Shown: positions 25,918-34,306 of the stretch, in pieces | How positions within the stretch are numbered: the stretch's first letter is position 1 | Layout of the letters: every line of letters starts with the position of its first letter | Assembly: GCF_009649845.1 (NCBI RefSeq) | Contig: NZ_WJIE01000011.1 | Location: forward strand, 157,543-221,542 | Source of the DNA: Polyangium spumosum | GTDB lineage: Bacteria; Myxococcota_A; Polyangia; Polyangiales; Polyangiaceae | Direction of reading: 5' to 3' | Length of the DNA stretch: 64,000 bases | Program-made: the position numbers and the translations under genes | The notes under the pieces: model-generated | What the model was told of the DNA's origin: nothing | Seen by the model: the letters and a program-made list of their open reading frames with translations, nothing else | Database searches by the model: none

Positions 25918-28900
25918 ATGGCCACCCCCGCCACCGTCCGCGCCGATCTCGTCTACACCCTCCGCGACGATCTCCTCGGCCCCGACCCCGACGACCCTCG
26001 CGACGCCGCGCACGCCACCGAGACCCTCACCTCCTCGCCCGCGCACTGGTACCTGACGGGTTTCCTCGCGCCCACGGGTCAGAAGGCCGAGGAGAAGGAG
26101 GACGAGGAGGCCGGGGATGACCTCTCCTCGGCGCTCGACGACGCGTCCGAAGGCGAGGCCGATGCGCCCGCCGCGCGTCGCCCCGTGTTCCCGTCGAGCA
26201 TGGGCCTCAGCGTCCTCGTGCGCGCGGCGAGCAAGCGCCTCACGGTGCGCGTCACCTTCGGCACCTACGCTCCCGCCTCTCCGCCCCCTTCTCCACGAAG
26301 TGGAGAGGGGTTGGGGGTGAGGCCCGACAGTGACATCCCCCCCGCCGAAGACGCCCGCTCCCGCCACCACTGGGTCCGCACGCCCTACGAGCACACCGTC
26401 ACGATTCCGCTCGACGACAAACCGCGGTTCGACGTGCTGCTCGAAGGATCGGGCGGCGTGGTGTTGCGTGTCGTGCTCCGGCCCGTCCCGGAGACGGAGC
26501 TCGCGTTCGTCGAGAAAGGGACGCGGTATGCGACCATCTTCCTCGTCAACCAGCGCGACCCCATCCCGCGCCCGGAGGAGGACCGAGGGTTCATCTTTCA
26601 GACCCGATTCACGGTTTCCTGCACCGAGGATTTCGTCCCGCGGCCGAACCTGCGCGGGGCGAGCCCGGACGCCGACATCGACGAGAAGGTCGGCGACCTG
26701 CTCTATCGCGATTGTTTCGAGTATGCGGTGGGCCACGGCGTCTCCACGGTCGCCAAGGTGCAGGGGCAGGGCAGGGACCCGTTTTGCAATGAGGTCTCCA
26801 CGACGTGGCTGCCCACGGCCGAGATCGAGAAGGTCGAGCCGTCGGAGGTCAAAGGTGTCACCCTCGAAATGCGCGAGCTCGCCAAGATCGAGGACGCCGA
26901 GACGCTGAAGGACAAGGTCGGGAAGCTCGTGACCGCCTACGGCGAATGGATCGAGGCGCAGGCGGACACGGACCTGGACGGGCACGCGACGCGGATGGAT
27001 ACGGCGGCGGGATTGCTCGACGCCGCACGCCGCGCGAAGGCGCGAATCGAGCGAGGCATTCGTATCCTCGGGGAGAGCCCTGCCGCGCTCGAGGCGTTCC
27101 GCGTCGCGAACGACGTGATGGCCGATGCGCAGACCCAGCGGGAGAAACGAAAGGATCCGGCGAGCGTCGCGTCGGGCAAATTCGTCCCGAAGTGGCGTCC
27201 GTTCCAGCTCGCGTTTTTGCTGATGAACGTCGCCGCGCAGGTGGAGCCGACGAGCGACGAGCGCGACTGGGTGGACCTCATCTTCTTCCCGACGGGCGGC
27301 GGTAAAACCGAGGCGTACCTCGGCCTCGCGGCCTTCACGCTCGTCTTGCGCAGGCTCACGCACCCGGGGATCGGCTCGGCGGGCGTGACGGTGCTCATGC
27401 GGTACACGCTCCGCCTGCTCACGCTCGACCAGCTCGAGCGCGCGGCGGCGCTGATCTGCGCACTCGAACTGCGCCGGCGGAAGGATCCGCAGAAGCTCGG
27501 GCCGCAGCGGTTCTCCATTGGCCTCTGGGTCGGCAAGAGCGCGACGCCGAACCGCTTCGGGACGGATCAGGATCACGACGAGTCGACAGCGCTGAACCGG
27601 GTGAAGAAGTTCCGGGAGGACCCGAAGAAGAACCCTTCGCCCATCCCGCTCGACCGGTGCCCCTGGTGCGGAGAATCGTTCCATCAGGACACGTTCGAGC
27701 TGAAGCCCGATTTCAAGGCGCCGGACCGGCTGCGGGTGGTCTGCACGGGGAAATGCGAGTTCCGCTGGCAGAAGGACCACCCCGAGGGGATCCCGATCCT
27801 CGCGGTGGACGACGAGATCTATCGCGAGTTGCCCTGTTTCCTGATCGCCACCGTCGACAAGTTCGCCGGGCTGCCGTGGGTTGGCAAGACGGGGCTCCTG
27901 CTGGGCAAGAACGTCACCCACCACAACCAGCTCGGCTTTTACGGCCCGGCGGAGATGCCCCCGACCGCGCGCCCCTTGCCCGAGCCGCTCTTGCCGCCGG
28001 ACCTCATCATCCAGGACGAGCTGCACCTCATCTCGGGCCCGCTCGGGACGATGGTCGGGCTTTACGAGACGGCGATCGACCATTTGACGACGCGGCAGAT
28101 TGGCGAGAAGCGGGTGCGGCCGAAGATCGTCGCGTCCACGGCGACGGTGCGGCGGGCGCAGGCGCAGATTCGAGCGCTCTTTGGTCGATCGGAGGTCGAG
28201 GTCTTCCCGCCGCCAGGTCCGAATCGAAGGACCTCGTTTTTCGCCGAGACGGTGCCGACCACGAAGGCGAATGCGCGCCAGTACGTGGGCCTCTCGGCCC
28301 CGGGCCGCAGCCAGAAGGTGCTGCTCATGCGGACGTACATCGCGCTGCTTTCTGCCGCGCAGCGCACGTTCCTCGAGGACCCGAAGGCCGCGGACCCGTA
28401 CATGACGCTCGTCGGGTACTTCAATAGCTTGCGCGAGCTCGGGGGCTCGCAGCGCATCGTGGAGGAGGAGGTCCGCGCGAGGCTCATGCGCGCGAGCCTG
28501 CGTCATCGCGCGGGAGAGACGAGCGCGCATTTCGTCGATCGGAAGATCGCATTCGAGTGCGTAGAATTGACGAGCCGGCGAACGACGGACGAGGTGAAGG
28601 AGGCCAAGGAGCGGCTGGAGCAGGTCCACTTCGAGAAATCGAAGAAGCACGCGCCGGTCGACGTTGCGCTCGCGTCGAACATGATCTCCGTCGGCGTCGA
28701 CATCCAGCGATTGGGTCTCATGGTCGTCTGTGGTCAACCCAAGACGACGGCGGAATACATCCAGGCCACGAGCCGCGTCGGCCGTGACGCGAAGAGGCCC
28801 GGGCTCGTGGTGACCCTGCTCAACGCGCACAAGCCACGCGACCGCTCGCATTTCGAGCACTTCGCCGCGTACCATCAATCCTTCTACCGTGGCGTAGAGG

Positions 28901-29403
28901 CCACGAGCATCACGCCCTTCTCGCCTCGCGCAGTGGACCGCGGCATCGCCGGTCTCGTCGTGGCGCTGGCCCGGCTCGGCGATCCGCGCCTCACGGCACC
29001 CGACGCCGCGGAAAAAGTTGGCGACGTCAAGACCGAGCTCGGGTTCATCGGTGACGTGATCGCGAACCGCGCCGAGGCCCACCGGAAGGGGCAAACGGGG
29101 GACGACCCGATCGATGACGTGAAGGCCGTGCTGCGGGCGAGGATCGACGCGTTGCTCGATAGCTGGACCCGCGTCGTGAAGGATGATCCCACGAAGGACG
29201 GGCTCGCTTATCAGAAATACGAAGAGCAATCCTCGAAGAGGCCGCTGCTCCGGATGCCTCTCGATGAGGACCTCGCGAAGTGCAAAGACCACGAGAAGGT
29301 CTTCGTGGCGAACCGCTCCATGCGTGACGTCGAGGGCACGACGGACGTGTACGTCGCAGACCTGCGGGCGAGCCAGAACGCTTTGGCGAGGGCCGAATCA
29401 TGA
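25918..29403 (+). CDS. drmA: DISARM helicase DrmA
   Basis: A 1161-residue protein matching DrmA. It has a 450-residue N-terminal region, then a helicase core with Walker A FFPTGGGKTEAY (about 456-466), DELH as the Walker B variant (about 699-702), and ASTATVRRA. The second motor has VDIQRLGLMVVCGQP and QATSRVGRDAKRPGLVV (arginine finger). Zn-binding CPWCGESF / CTGKCEF pairs lie between (about 580-620). With DrmB it forms the core complex that engages unmethylated phage DNA. It overlaps drmB in an ATGA junction. A hairpin repeat at 26284-26322 is read through in frame as SPRSGEGLGVR, an odd insertion in the N-terminal region. The 83 bases upstream must hold its promoter if drmD-drmMI transcripts stop at the array. 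Confidence 0.92.
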   Translation: MATPATVRADLVYTLRDDLLGPDPDDPRDAAHATETLTSSPAHWYLTGFLAPTGQKAEEKEDEEAGDDLSSALDDASEGEADAPAARRPVFPSSMGLSVLVRAASKRLTVRVTFGTYAPASPPPSPRSGEGLGVRPDSDIPPAEDARSRHHWVRTPYEHTVTIPLDDKPRFDVLLEGSGGVVLRVVLRPVPETELAFVEKGTRYATIFLVNQRDPIPRPEEDRGFIFQTRFTVSCTEDFVPRPNLRGASPDADIDEKVGDLLYRDCFEYAVGHGVSTVAKVQGQGRDPFCNEVSTTWLPTAEIEKVEPSEVKGVTLEMRELAKIEDAETLKDKVGKLVTAYGEWIEAQADTDLDGHATRMDTAAGLLDAARRAKARIERGIRILGESPAALEAFRVANDVMADAQTQREKRKDPASVASGKFVPKWRPFQLAFLLMNVAAQVEPTSDERDWVDLIFFPTGGGKTEAYLGLAAFTLVLRRLTHPGIGSAGVTVLMRYTLRLLTLDQLERAAALICALELRRRKDPQKLGPQRFSIGLWVGKSATPNRFGTDQDHDESTALNRVKKFREDPKKNPSPIPLDRCPWCGESFHQDTFELKPDFKAPDRLRVVCTGKCEFRWQKDHPEGIPILAVDDEIYRELPCFLIATVDKFAGLPWVGKTGLLLGKNVTHHNQLGFYGPAEMPPTARPLPEPLLPPDLIIQDELHLISGPLGTMVGLYETAIDHLTTRQIGEKRVRPKIVASTATVRRAQAQIRALFGRSEVEVFPPPGPNRRTSFFAETVPTTKANARQYVGLSAPGRSQKVLLMRTYIALLSAAQRTFLEDPKAADPYMTLVGYFNSLRELGGSQRIVEEEVRARLMRASLRHRAGETSAHFVDRKIAFECVELTSRRTTDEVKEAKERLEQVHFEKSKKHAPVDVALASNMISVGVDIQRLGLMVVCGQPKTTAEYIQATSRVGRDAKRPGLVVTLLNAHKPRDRSHFEHFAAYHQSFYRGVEATSITPFSPRAVDRGIAGLVVALARLGDPRLTAPDAAEKVGDVKTELGFIGDVIANRAEAHRKGQTGDDPIDDVKAVLRARIDALLDSWTRVVKDDPTKDGLAYQKYEEQSSKRPLLRMPLDEDLAKCKDHEKVFVANRSMRDVEGTTDVYVADLRASQNALARAES
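26284..26322 (+). repeat. REP-like palindromic repeat inside drmA
   Basis: The arms CCCCTTCTCCAC and GTGGAGAGGGG surround GAA, followed by TTGGGGGTGAGG. This matches the general look of the short hairpin repeats scattered through many GC-rich proteobacterial genomes, which often encode the peptide PSPRSGEG when they insert into genes. Here the translation stays in frame (SPRSGEGLGVR), so drmA is not broken. Attribution to a mobile REP family is inferred from the pattern. Confidence 0.6.
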
Positions 29404-31289
29404 GCAAGGATCTCTGGAAGGTCGGGGTGAAGTGGCGAGAGAAGCGGCCCGAGGGCACGATCCGCCATAGCCAGATCATCACGACGTACGGCCCGGGGGC
29501 GCTGGTCGATTTCGTCGACGACGCGGCGATCGTCGCGGGGCTCTCGTGGTGGGCGAAGGGCGAGCAGATCACGGAGGATCGGCTGCTCGCGATGCTGTCG
29601 AAGGAGCCCGATTTCCGGAACGTGAAGCTCCACGCGCCCCCAGCATCCGGGCGGGAGCTCGAGTCGCCCGATCGAAAGTGGATCAAGGCATTCCGGTTCC
29701 CGGAGTGGTTCATTTGCCAGAACGAGCATTGCTGGGAGGACGGCGGGCTCGCGCCACGCAAGGATGGCGCGAAGCCGAGGCGGCTTCTGCGGATCAACCA
29801 GCTCGACGGGACGGGGCACAAGTGCAAGGGAGGGAAGGGGAAGGCGAGCAAGGTGCAGCCGGTGCGCTTCACGCGTGCGTGCCCCGCCGGGCACCTCGAC
29901 GACATCGCGTGGATCGATCTCGCCCATCTCCGCCGCAAGGAGGCCGACCCGTGCCGCCGCCCGATTCTGTGGATCGACGAGGCCGCGGCGAGCGGCGACC
30001 TGGACGACGTGCGGCTTTCGTGCACCGGATGCGGCGCGACGATTCGCATGAGTTACGCCACGCGGCGCATGGTGGAGGACCATCCTCCGCTCGGCTATTG
30101 CGACGGAAGGCGGCCCTGGCTTGGGACCGACGAGAAGGTCGAATGCAAAGCACCGATGCGCTTCTTGCTGCGCTCGGCGTCCCATGCGTATTTCTCGGTG
30201 CCGGCGAGCGTCATTCACATCCCGGACCGCGACGCCGCCATGCGCGAGAAGGTGACGAGCGTCCACGATACCATCAAGGGCGCGGACGACGCCGACGATG
30301 TGCGGTTCTTCCGCAAGAAGGTCGAGGCCGTGCGCGTCGCGCTCGAAGGGATGTCCGATGACGCCGTATTCGCGGAGATCCTCCGTCGGCGCGAGGGGCA
30401 AACGGTCGCGCGGAAGAAGATCAAGCAAGCGGAGCTCGAGGTCCTGCTCGCCGGGGACGAGTCCCAGAACAACGAGCGTTTCGCCCTGAAGAACGTGCCC
30501 CTGCCGAAGCACCGGAAGGGCATCCTGTCGCGGATCGGCAAGGTGGTGCTGCTTCCCCGCCTGACCGAGGTTCGCGCGCTCTGCGGCTTCACGCGGTTCG
30601 AGCAACGAACGACGGACATCGACGGCGAGCTCGACATCGGGGCCGAGGTGGCCCGGCTCGACGAGCCGGTGACATGGCTCCCCGCCGTGGAGAACCCGGG
30701 CGAAGGTTTTTTCTTTTCGCTGGACGAATCCGCCCTTCTCGCTTGGCTTCGCGACAAACCTGGCGTGGAAGCGCGCGACCGGCTCATCAAGGCCGGTTTC
30801 AAAGCATGGCAGGAGCAGCGCGACGACCGGAAGAAGGCGAAGGACGACTTCGCGAACGTGCGTTACGTCCTCCTGCACTCGCTGGCGCACTTGCTGATCA
30901 CCGCCGTGTCCCTGGAGTGTGGTTACTCGGCGAGCTCGATCCGGGAGCGCATCTATGCGGGTGCCGGGGGCTCGGGCATTCTTCTCTACACGGCGTCGCC
31001 CGGGGCCGAGGGCTCGCTCGGTGGACTCGTGGAGGTGGGGCGGCACCTCGAGCGGTATCTCGCACAGGCCCTCGACCTGGGCCGGCTTTGCTCGAACGAT
31101 CCCGTATGTGCAGCGCATCTACCCGACCACGAGGTCGGTGGCGGAGACCGTTACCTCGAAGGGGCGTCGTGCCACGGATGCTTGCTCATCTCGGAGCCTT
31201 CGTGCGAGCGAATGAACCTGTACCTCGACCGCACCTTGGTCGTCGGGACCGTCGAATCCTCGGACGCTGCGTTCTTCGAGGGCGTGTGA
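29400..31289 (+). CDS. drmB: DISARM protein DrmB (DUF1998)
   Basis: A 629-residue protein with the C-terminal DUF1998 domain: LLHSLAHLLITAVSLECGYS, SSIRERIYAG, GILLYTASPGAEGSLGGLV, and the closing GASCHGCLLISEPSCERMN with its cysteines. The middle part has further Cys/His groups (CQNEHC, CTGCG) that may bind zinc. DrmB works with DrmA in phage-DNA recognition. The start overlaps the drmA stop by 4 bases (ATGA) and the end overlaps drmC by 4 (GTGA), so drmA-B-C are translationally coupled. Confidence 0.92.
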   Translation: MSKDLWKVGVKWREKRPEGTIRHSQIITTYGPGALVDFVDDAAIVAGLSWWAKGEQITEDRLLAMLSKEPDFRNVKLHAPPASGRELESPDRKWIKAFRFPEWFICQNEHCWEDGGLAPRKDGAKPRRLLRINQLDGTGHKCKGGKGKASKVQPVRFTRACPAGHLDDIAWIDLAHLRRKEADPCRRPILWIDEAAASGDLDDVRLSCTGCGATIRMSYATRRMVEDHPPLGYCDGRRPWLGTDEKVECKAPMRFLLRSASHAYFSVPASVIHIPDRDAAMREKVTSVHDTIKGADDADDVRFFRKKVEAVRVALEGMSDDAVFAEILRRREGQTVARKKIKQAELEVLLAGDESQNNERFALKNVPLPKHRKGILSRIGKVVLLPRLTEVRALCGFTRFEQRTTDIDGELDIGAEVARLDEPVTWLPAVENPGEGFFFSLDESALLAWLRDKPGVEARDRLIKAGFKAWQEQRDDRKKAKDDFANVRYVLLHSLAHLLITAVSLECGYSASSIRERIYAGAGGSGILLYTASPGAEGSLGGLVEVGRHLERYLAQALDLGRLCSNDPVCAAHLPDHEVGGGDRYLEGASCHGCLLISEPSCERMNLYLDRTLVVGTVESSDAAFFEGV

Positions 31290-32068
31290 AGTTCGACGCG
31301 TGGCTCGACGAGGCGACCGCGTCGGACCTCGCGGCGCTTTCGCAATGCCTCGTGGACGGCCGTATCCCGTTCCCGCCGCGCCGGAGCTCGGTCCAGCTCG
31401 CGGGCTTCGGCGAGAGCGCGGTGGCCTTCCTGGAAGGGCTCCAGGGCACCGACCCGAAGGTCATCGCCTGGATGCTCGAGCGCCTTGCCGAGGAGCGGAG
31501 GCACGCCGATGATCGTTACGCGAGCATGGTGCGGCTCGTGTGGAGCGGCGCGAGCGAGCGGACGCAGGGCTTCCGGGATACCCGCGAGGTGCTCGACGGC
31601 CTCTTCGCGAAGGCGGAGCGGCAGGTGCTCATCTCGACGTATGTGATCCACAACGGCCGAAGCGTATTCGCGCCGCTGGCGAGGCGTATCCGGGAGCGTC
31701 CGGGGATCGAGGTCGAGCTGTACGTGAACCTGCCGTCGAGAACGGGCCTTCCCGCCGATGAGCGGGCCGATGTCGCGGCATACCGGGAGACATTCGCACG
31801 GGAGCACTGGCCCGAGGATTTGCTCTTGCCGGCTATGTATTACGATCCCGAGAGCCGGAAGCTCGACGCTTCACGCGCGAGCCTGCACGCGAAGTGCGTG
31901 GTCGTCGACGCGCGCTGGGCGTTCGTGACGTCGGCGAATTTCACGGAGGCGGCGCAGGAGCGAAACATCGAGGCGGGCGTATTGCTGGATCACCCGAGGG
32001 TGGCCGAAGCGCTGGCGGGGAGGTTCCGGGCGTTGCGGGAGGCGGGGAGGCTGCGGGTCTTGGGGTGA
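31286..32068 (+). CDS. drmC: DISARM phospholipase-D-like protein DrmC
   Basis: A 260-residue protein beginning at GTG 31286, which overlaps the drmB stop. The C-terminal half contains the phospholipase D motif SLHAKCVVVDARWAFVTSANFTE (His-x-Lys and Asp from about residue 199; longer piece shown only for orientation, key residues are HxK and D). A strand set (VLISTYVIHN) precedes it. Members of this superfamily include nucleases, but DrmC is reported as dispensable for DISARM activity. No other catalytic copy is present, so a dimer would be needed for activity. Confidence 0.88.
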   Translation: MKFDAWLDEATASDLAALSQCLVDGRIPFPPRRSSVQLAGFGESAVAFLEGLQGTDPKVIAWMLERLAEERRHADDRYASMVRLVWSGASERTQGFRDTREVLDGLFAKAERQVLISTYVIHNGRSVFAPLARRIRERPGIEVELYVNLPSRTGLPADERADVAAYRETFAREHWPEDLLLPAMYYDPESRKLDASRASLHAKCVVVDARWAFVTSANFTEAAQERNIEAGVLLDHPRVAEALAGRFRALREAGRLRVLG

Positions 32069-32203
32069 GGCTACCGCGGCGAGGCCAAATGTGAAGCCAT
32101 TTGTCCGTTGAGTTCGCGCGGATCGACGACCGTCTCCGCTCCTTTTTTTGCCCTACGGTACGGTAGGCGCATACGGTACCGCCAAGGCCACAGCAGGGCC
32201 TTA

Positions 32204-33169
32204 TCATGTCGATTCCGTCACAAACGGACGCGGGGGAGGTTTTCGGAGTGAAGCCTTGGATCCGAAGGCGGGCGAAGCAGCGCAAGGATGGTCGCTTGGT
32301 CTACGTGACGACGGTCGTCTTCGATGCACATGCATTCGACGAGCTGTGCGATCACGTGGAGGAAGAAGGCCAGCGGAGCGCGCTGCTGAACGAAGCATTG
32401 CGGCACGTGCTGGATACGCCGGGATGGATCCCGTTGACGCTGGCGAGGTTGTTCCCGGAGACGTACGACGCGCATCCACCTCCACGCTCGAACTCGCGGG
32501 GAGTTCCGTCGTCGCGCTCTCCGGCGTCGCGACCGGCGCCTTCCTCGCGAGCACCACGGGCTCGAGGGAGGGGCTCTCACGGCGCTTCCTCGACTCGTCA
32601 CCCGCCATCGTATCCGAGCCGCTCCGAGGCTCCGCGCCAAGCTCGTTCGGAAACGACCCGGCCGCGAGCGTAACGCCCGCAGGTTCGCCCTGCGCATTGA
32701 CTTGAGCGGGCTTCGCCGAGGGGACCGGAGCAGGCGCGGCCGGTGCCTCGTCTTTTTCGGGAAGGCTCACGGCGTCCAGCACCGCATTTGCGAGCGCCCG
32801 CAACACGGCCGATTTGCCGTACTGCCAGCGAACCAAGAGCAGCCATCCTTCGTCGCCGAGCGGATCGTTCCCGTCGAACGGCACACGCACGCGACACGCG
32901 CGCATGAACCAATCCGCAAGCTGACGAAGCCGCGGATCCTCGAGCGCCGCCTGCGCCGCGGCATACCACCTCGGATGTGCGAGGCTCCGCTGGATCCGCG
33001 CCCCCACGTTGCCCCGCCGGATGGCCCCGGGCAGCTCCCGGATTCCGAACATCACGAGCTTCAACGCAACCGCGAGCTCGATCAACGGCTGTGAAGTCTC
33101 GCAGAGCGCGATGAGCGCGATCACGGTGGGCGTGTCTGTCGATGCGTCGTGAAGGGGACTCGTGACCAT
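32204..33169 (-). CDS. Hypothetical protein, 3' part doubtful
   Basis: A 321-codon frame starting at ATG 33169 behind an ACGGAG ribosome site. The first 150 residues look real: LHDASTDTPTVIALIALCE, LVMFGIRELPGAI, and RWYAAAQAALEDPRLRQLADWF. An Ala/Pro linker follows. The last 95 codons overlap a plus-strand frame tail to tail and become Arg/Pro-rich, so the true end was probably lost at about 32483. No family was recognised. Confidence 0.5.
   Translation of the reverse strand: MVTSPLHDASTDTPTVIALIALCETSQPLIELAVALKLVMFGIRELPGAIRRGNVGARIQRSLAHPRWYAAAQAALEDPRLRQLADWFMRACRVRVPFDGNDPLGDEGWLLLVRWQYGKSAVLRALANAVLDAVSLPEKDEAPAAPAPVPSAKPAQVNAQGEPAGVTLAAGSFPNELGAEPRSGSDTMAGDESRKRRESPSLEPVVLARKAPVATPESATTELPASSSVEVDARRTSPGTTSPASTGSIPAYPARAAMLRSAARSAGLLPPRDRTARRMHVHRRRPSSRRPSDHPCAASPAFGSKASLRKPPPRPFVTEST
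32206..32673 (+). CDS. Hypothetical protein, C-terminus probably replaced
   Basis: A 155-codon frame. The first 90 residues look like a genuine small cytoplasmic protein (KQRKDGRLVYVTTVVFDAHAFDELCDHVEEEGQ, split over a strand and a helix, then GWIPLTLARLFPETYDA). After about residue 92 the translation turns into Ser/Pro/Arg runs that are simply the other strand of the minus gene. I infer that a rearrangement joined two unrelated gene ends near 32483. A near-palindrome CCTACGGTACGGTAGG lies 50 bases upstream and could be an operator. Confidence 0.5.
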   Translation: MSIPSQTDAGEVFGVKPWIRRRAKQRKDGRLVYVTTVVFDAHAFDELCDHVEEEGQRSALLNEALRHVLDTPGWIPLTLARLFPETYDAHPPPRSNSRGVPSSRSPASRPAPSSRAPRARGRGSHGASSTRHPPSYPSRSEAPRQARSETTRPRA

Positions 33170-34015
33170 GCGGTTGCTCCGTGAGGCCACGATACCTGTA
33201 CGCGCGATGCTGGAGTCAACGAAAAACACGCTTGCCATGCACGGTAATGCGTCCGCATAGAATGCGTAATACGGGACGGGTGTCACAGTCCGTCTGCACT
33301 GCACGGTTCTCTTGTCCAAGCCCGAGACAAACCACAAAAAGCCATGCGCGGTATCGAACTTCCGGGAGTACCCCTCTTGTTTCCCCGCGTCGAGATCCGA
33401 AAGAGCCAAGCGACGAAGTGGGTTTTTGCTCCGATCGGCTCACGACCCATCCAGCCAGCGATGTTTCACGGTGGCCACCCCAACATTCGAGCCCAGCGCA
33501 AGGACCGTGCCCTCCTCAGACAAACCGCGAAATCGACGCGTTTGATCCATGCTGCCGGCCCTCGTCCCCTTGTTTCGCCGTGTCACCGATCCATGTGTTC
33601 CATCGAAACGATCCACTTTTCGCTCATCGAGGGCCATGCCTTCCGGCTCAAAAATGTTTCACGGGCGTTCCAGTAACAGGCTTCACGTATGCGCCATGCC
33701 CCGGTGCACTCGCCTACGGAATCGACGCTCCCAGAGAAACTCAGCAAAGCCCATCAAAAGCCATGGTTCTCCATGGCCGAGCCATGCCCCGAGCCATGGC
33801 TCAGCCATACCCCCGATCATGGCTCTGCCGCAGACCTCCCCGACCGCTCGTCGAGCACGCCAACCCGCGACGCCATATTCCGTATTACGCAACATGCATT
33901 CCGTAATGTGTATAGAACTGCCCCGCGCTTTTCGATTTCGCTTGGCCCGGACCTGAAAACAACGACAAGACTGCACTCGTGCCGCGGCGCTCTCTGCGGC
34001 AGGAGGGGCAGATTC
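33170..34015. other. Non-coding stretch with inverted repeats
   Basis: No convincing gene is present in these 846 bases. Frames on both strands are short, Arg/Pro-rich and without start signals. GCGTAATACGG at about 33265-33275 is repeated inverted as CCGTATTACGC at about 33880-33890. Around 33760-33830 there is a cluster of CCATGG / GCCATG words that can pair with each other. GC content is lower than in the flanks. It may be the control region of the integrase operon or the eroded interior of the integrated element. Confidence 0.45.
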
Positions 34016-34306
34016 ATGTCCATCGATTCCAGCAACTCGAGCGGCTGCATCAGCGAGCACACGCAGCCCACAGACGACAGCCCAGTCGAGGCCGCCGGTC
34101 TTCCTGCCATGCTGACCGTCAACGAGCTCGCCACGCTGCTCCGGCTCGACCGCAAGACCGTCTACGGCGAGATCGCCGCTGGCAGGATCCCCGGCATCCG
34201 GCGCTTCGGCGCCCGCCGCCCGGTCTATCGAGCCCACCGCGACACCGTGCTAACTTGGCTCGCAGGTCAGTACCAGCAGGCGCGTCCATCGAGGAGAACA
34301 CGATGA
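34016..34306 (+). CDS. Excisionase-like helix-turn-helix protein
   Basis: A 96-residue protein starting at ATG 34016 behind AGGAGG. Residues about 35-85 are a MerR/excisionase-type DNA-binding domain: LTVNELATLLRLDRKTVYGEI then GRIPGIRRFG and YRAHRDTVLTWL. The stop overlaps the integrase start by 4 bases (ATGA). Such pairs control the direction of site-specific recombination. It would bind near the attachment site and favour excision. The N-terminal 30 residues are polar and poorly defined. Confidence 0.8.
   Translation: MSIDSSNSSGCISEHTQPTDDSPVEAAGLPAMLTVNELATLLRLDRKTVYGEIAAGRIPGIRRFGARRPVYRAHRDTVLTWLAGQYQQARPSRRTR

Noticed and set aside
25633-29292. Long minus-strand open frame opposite drmA
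   Set aside because: Arg/Pro-rich antisense translation without family features; drmA on the plus strand has intact motifs.
33344-33676. Plus-strand frame of 110 codons in the gene-free region
   Set aside because: No ribosome site, Arg/Pro-rich, no recognised family, and poor codon use.
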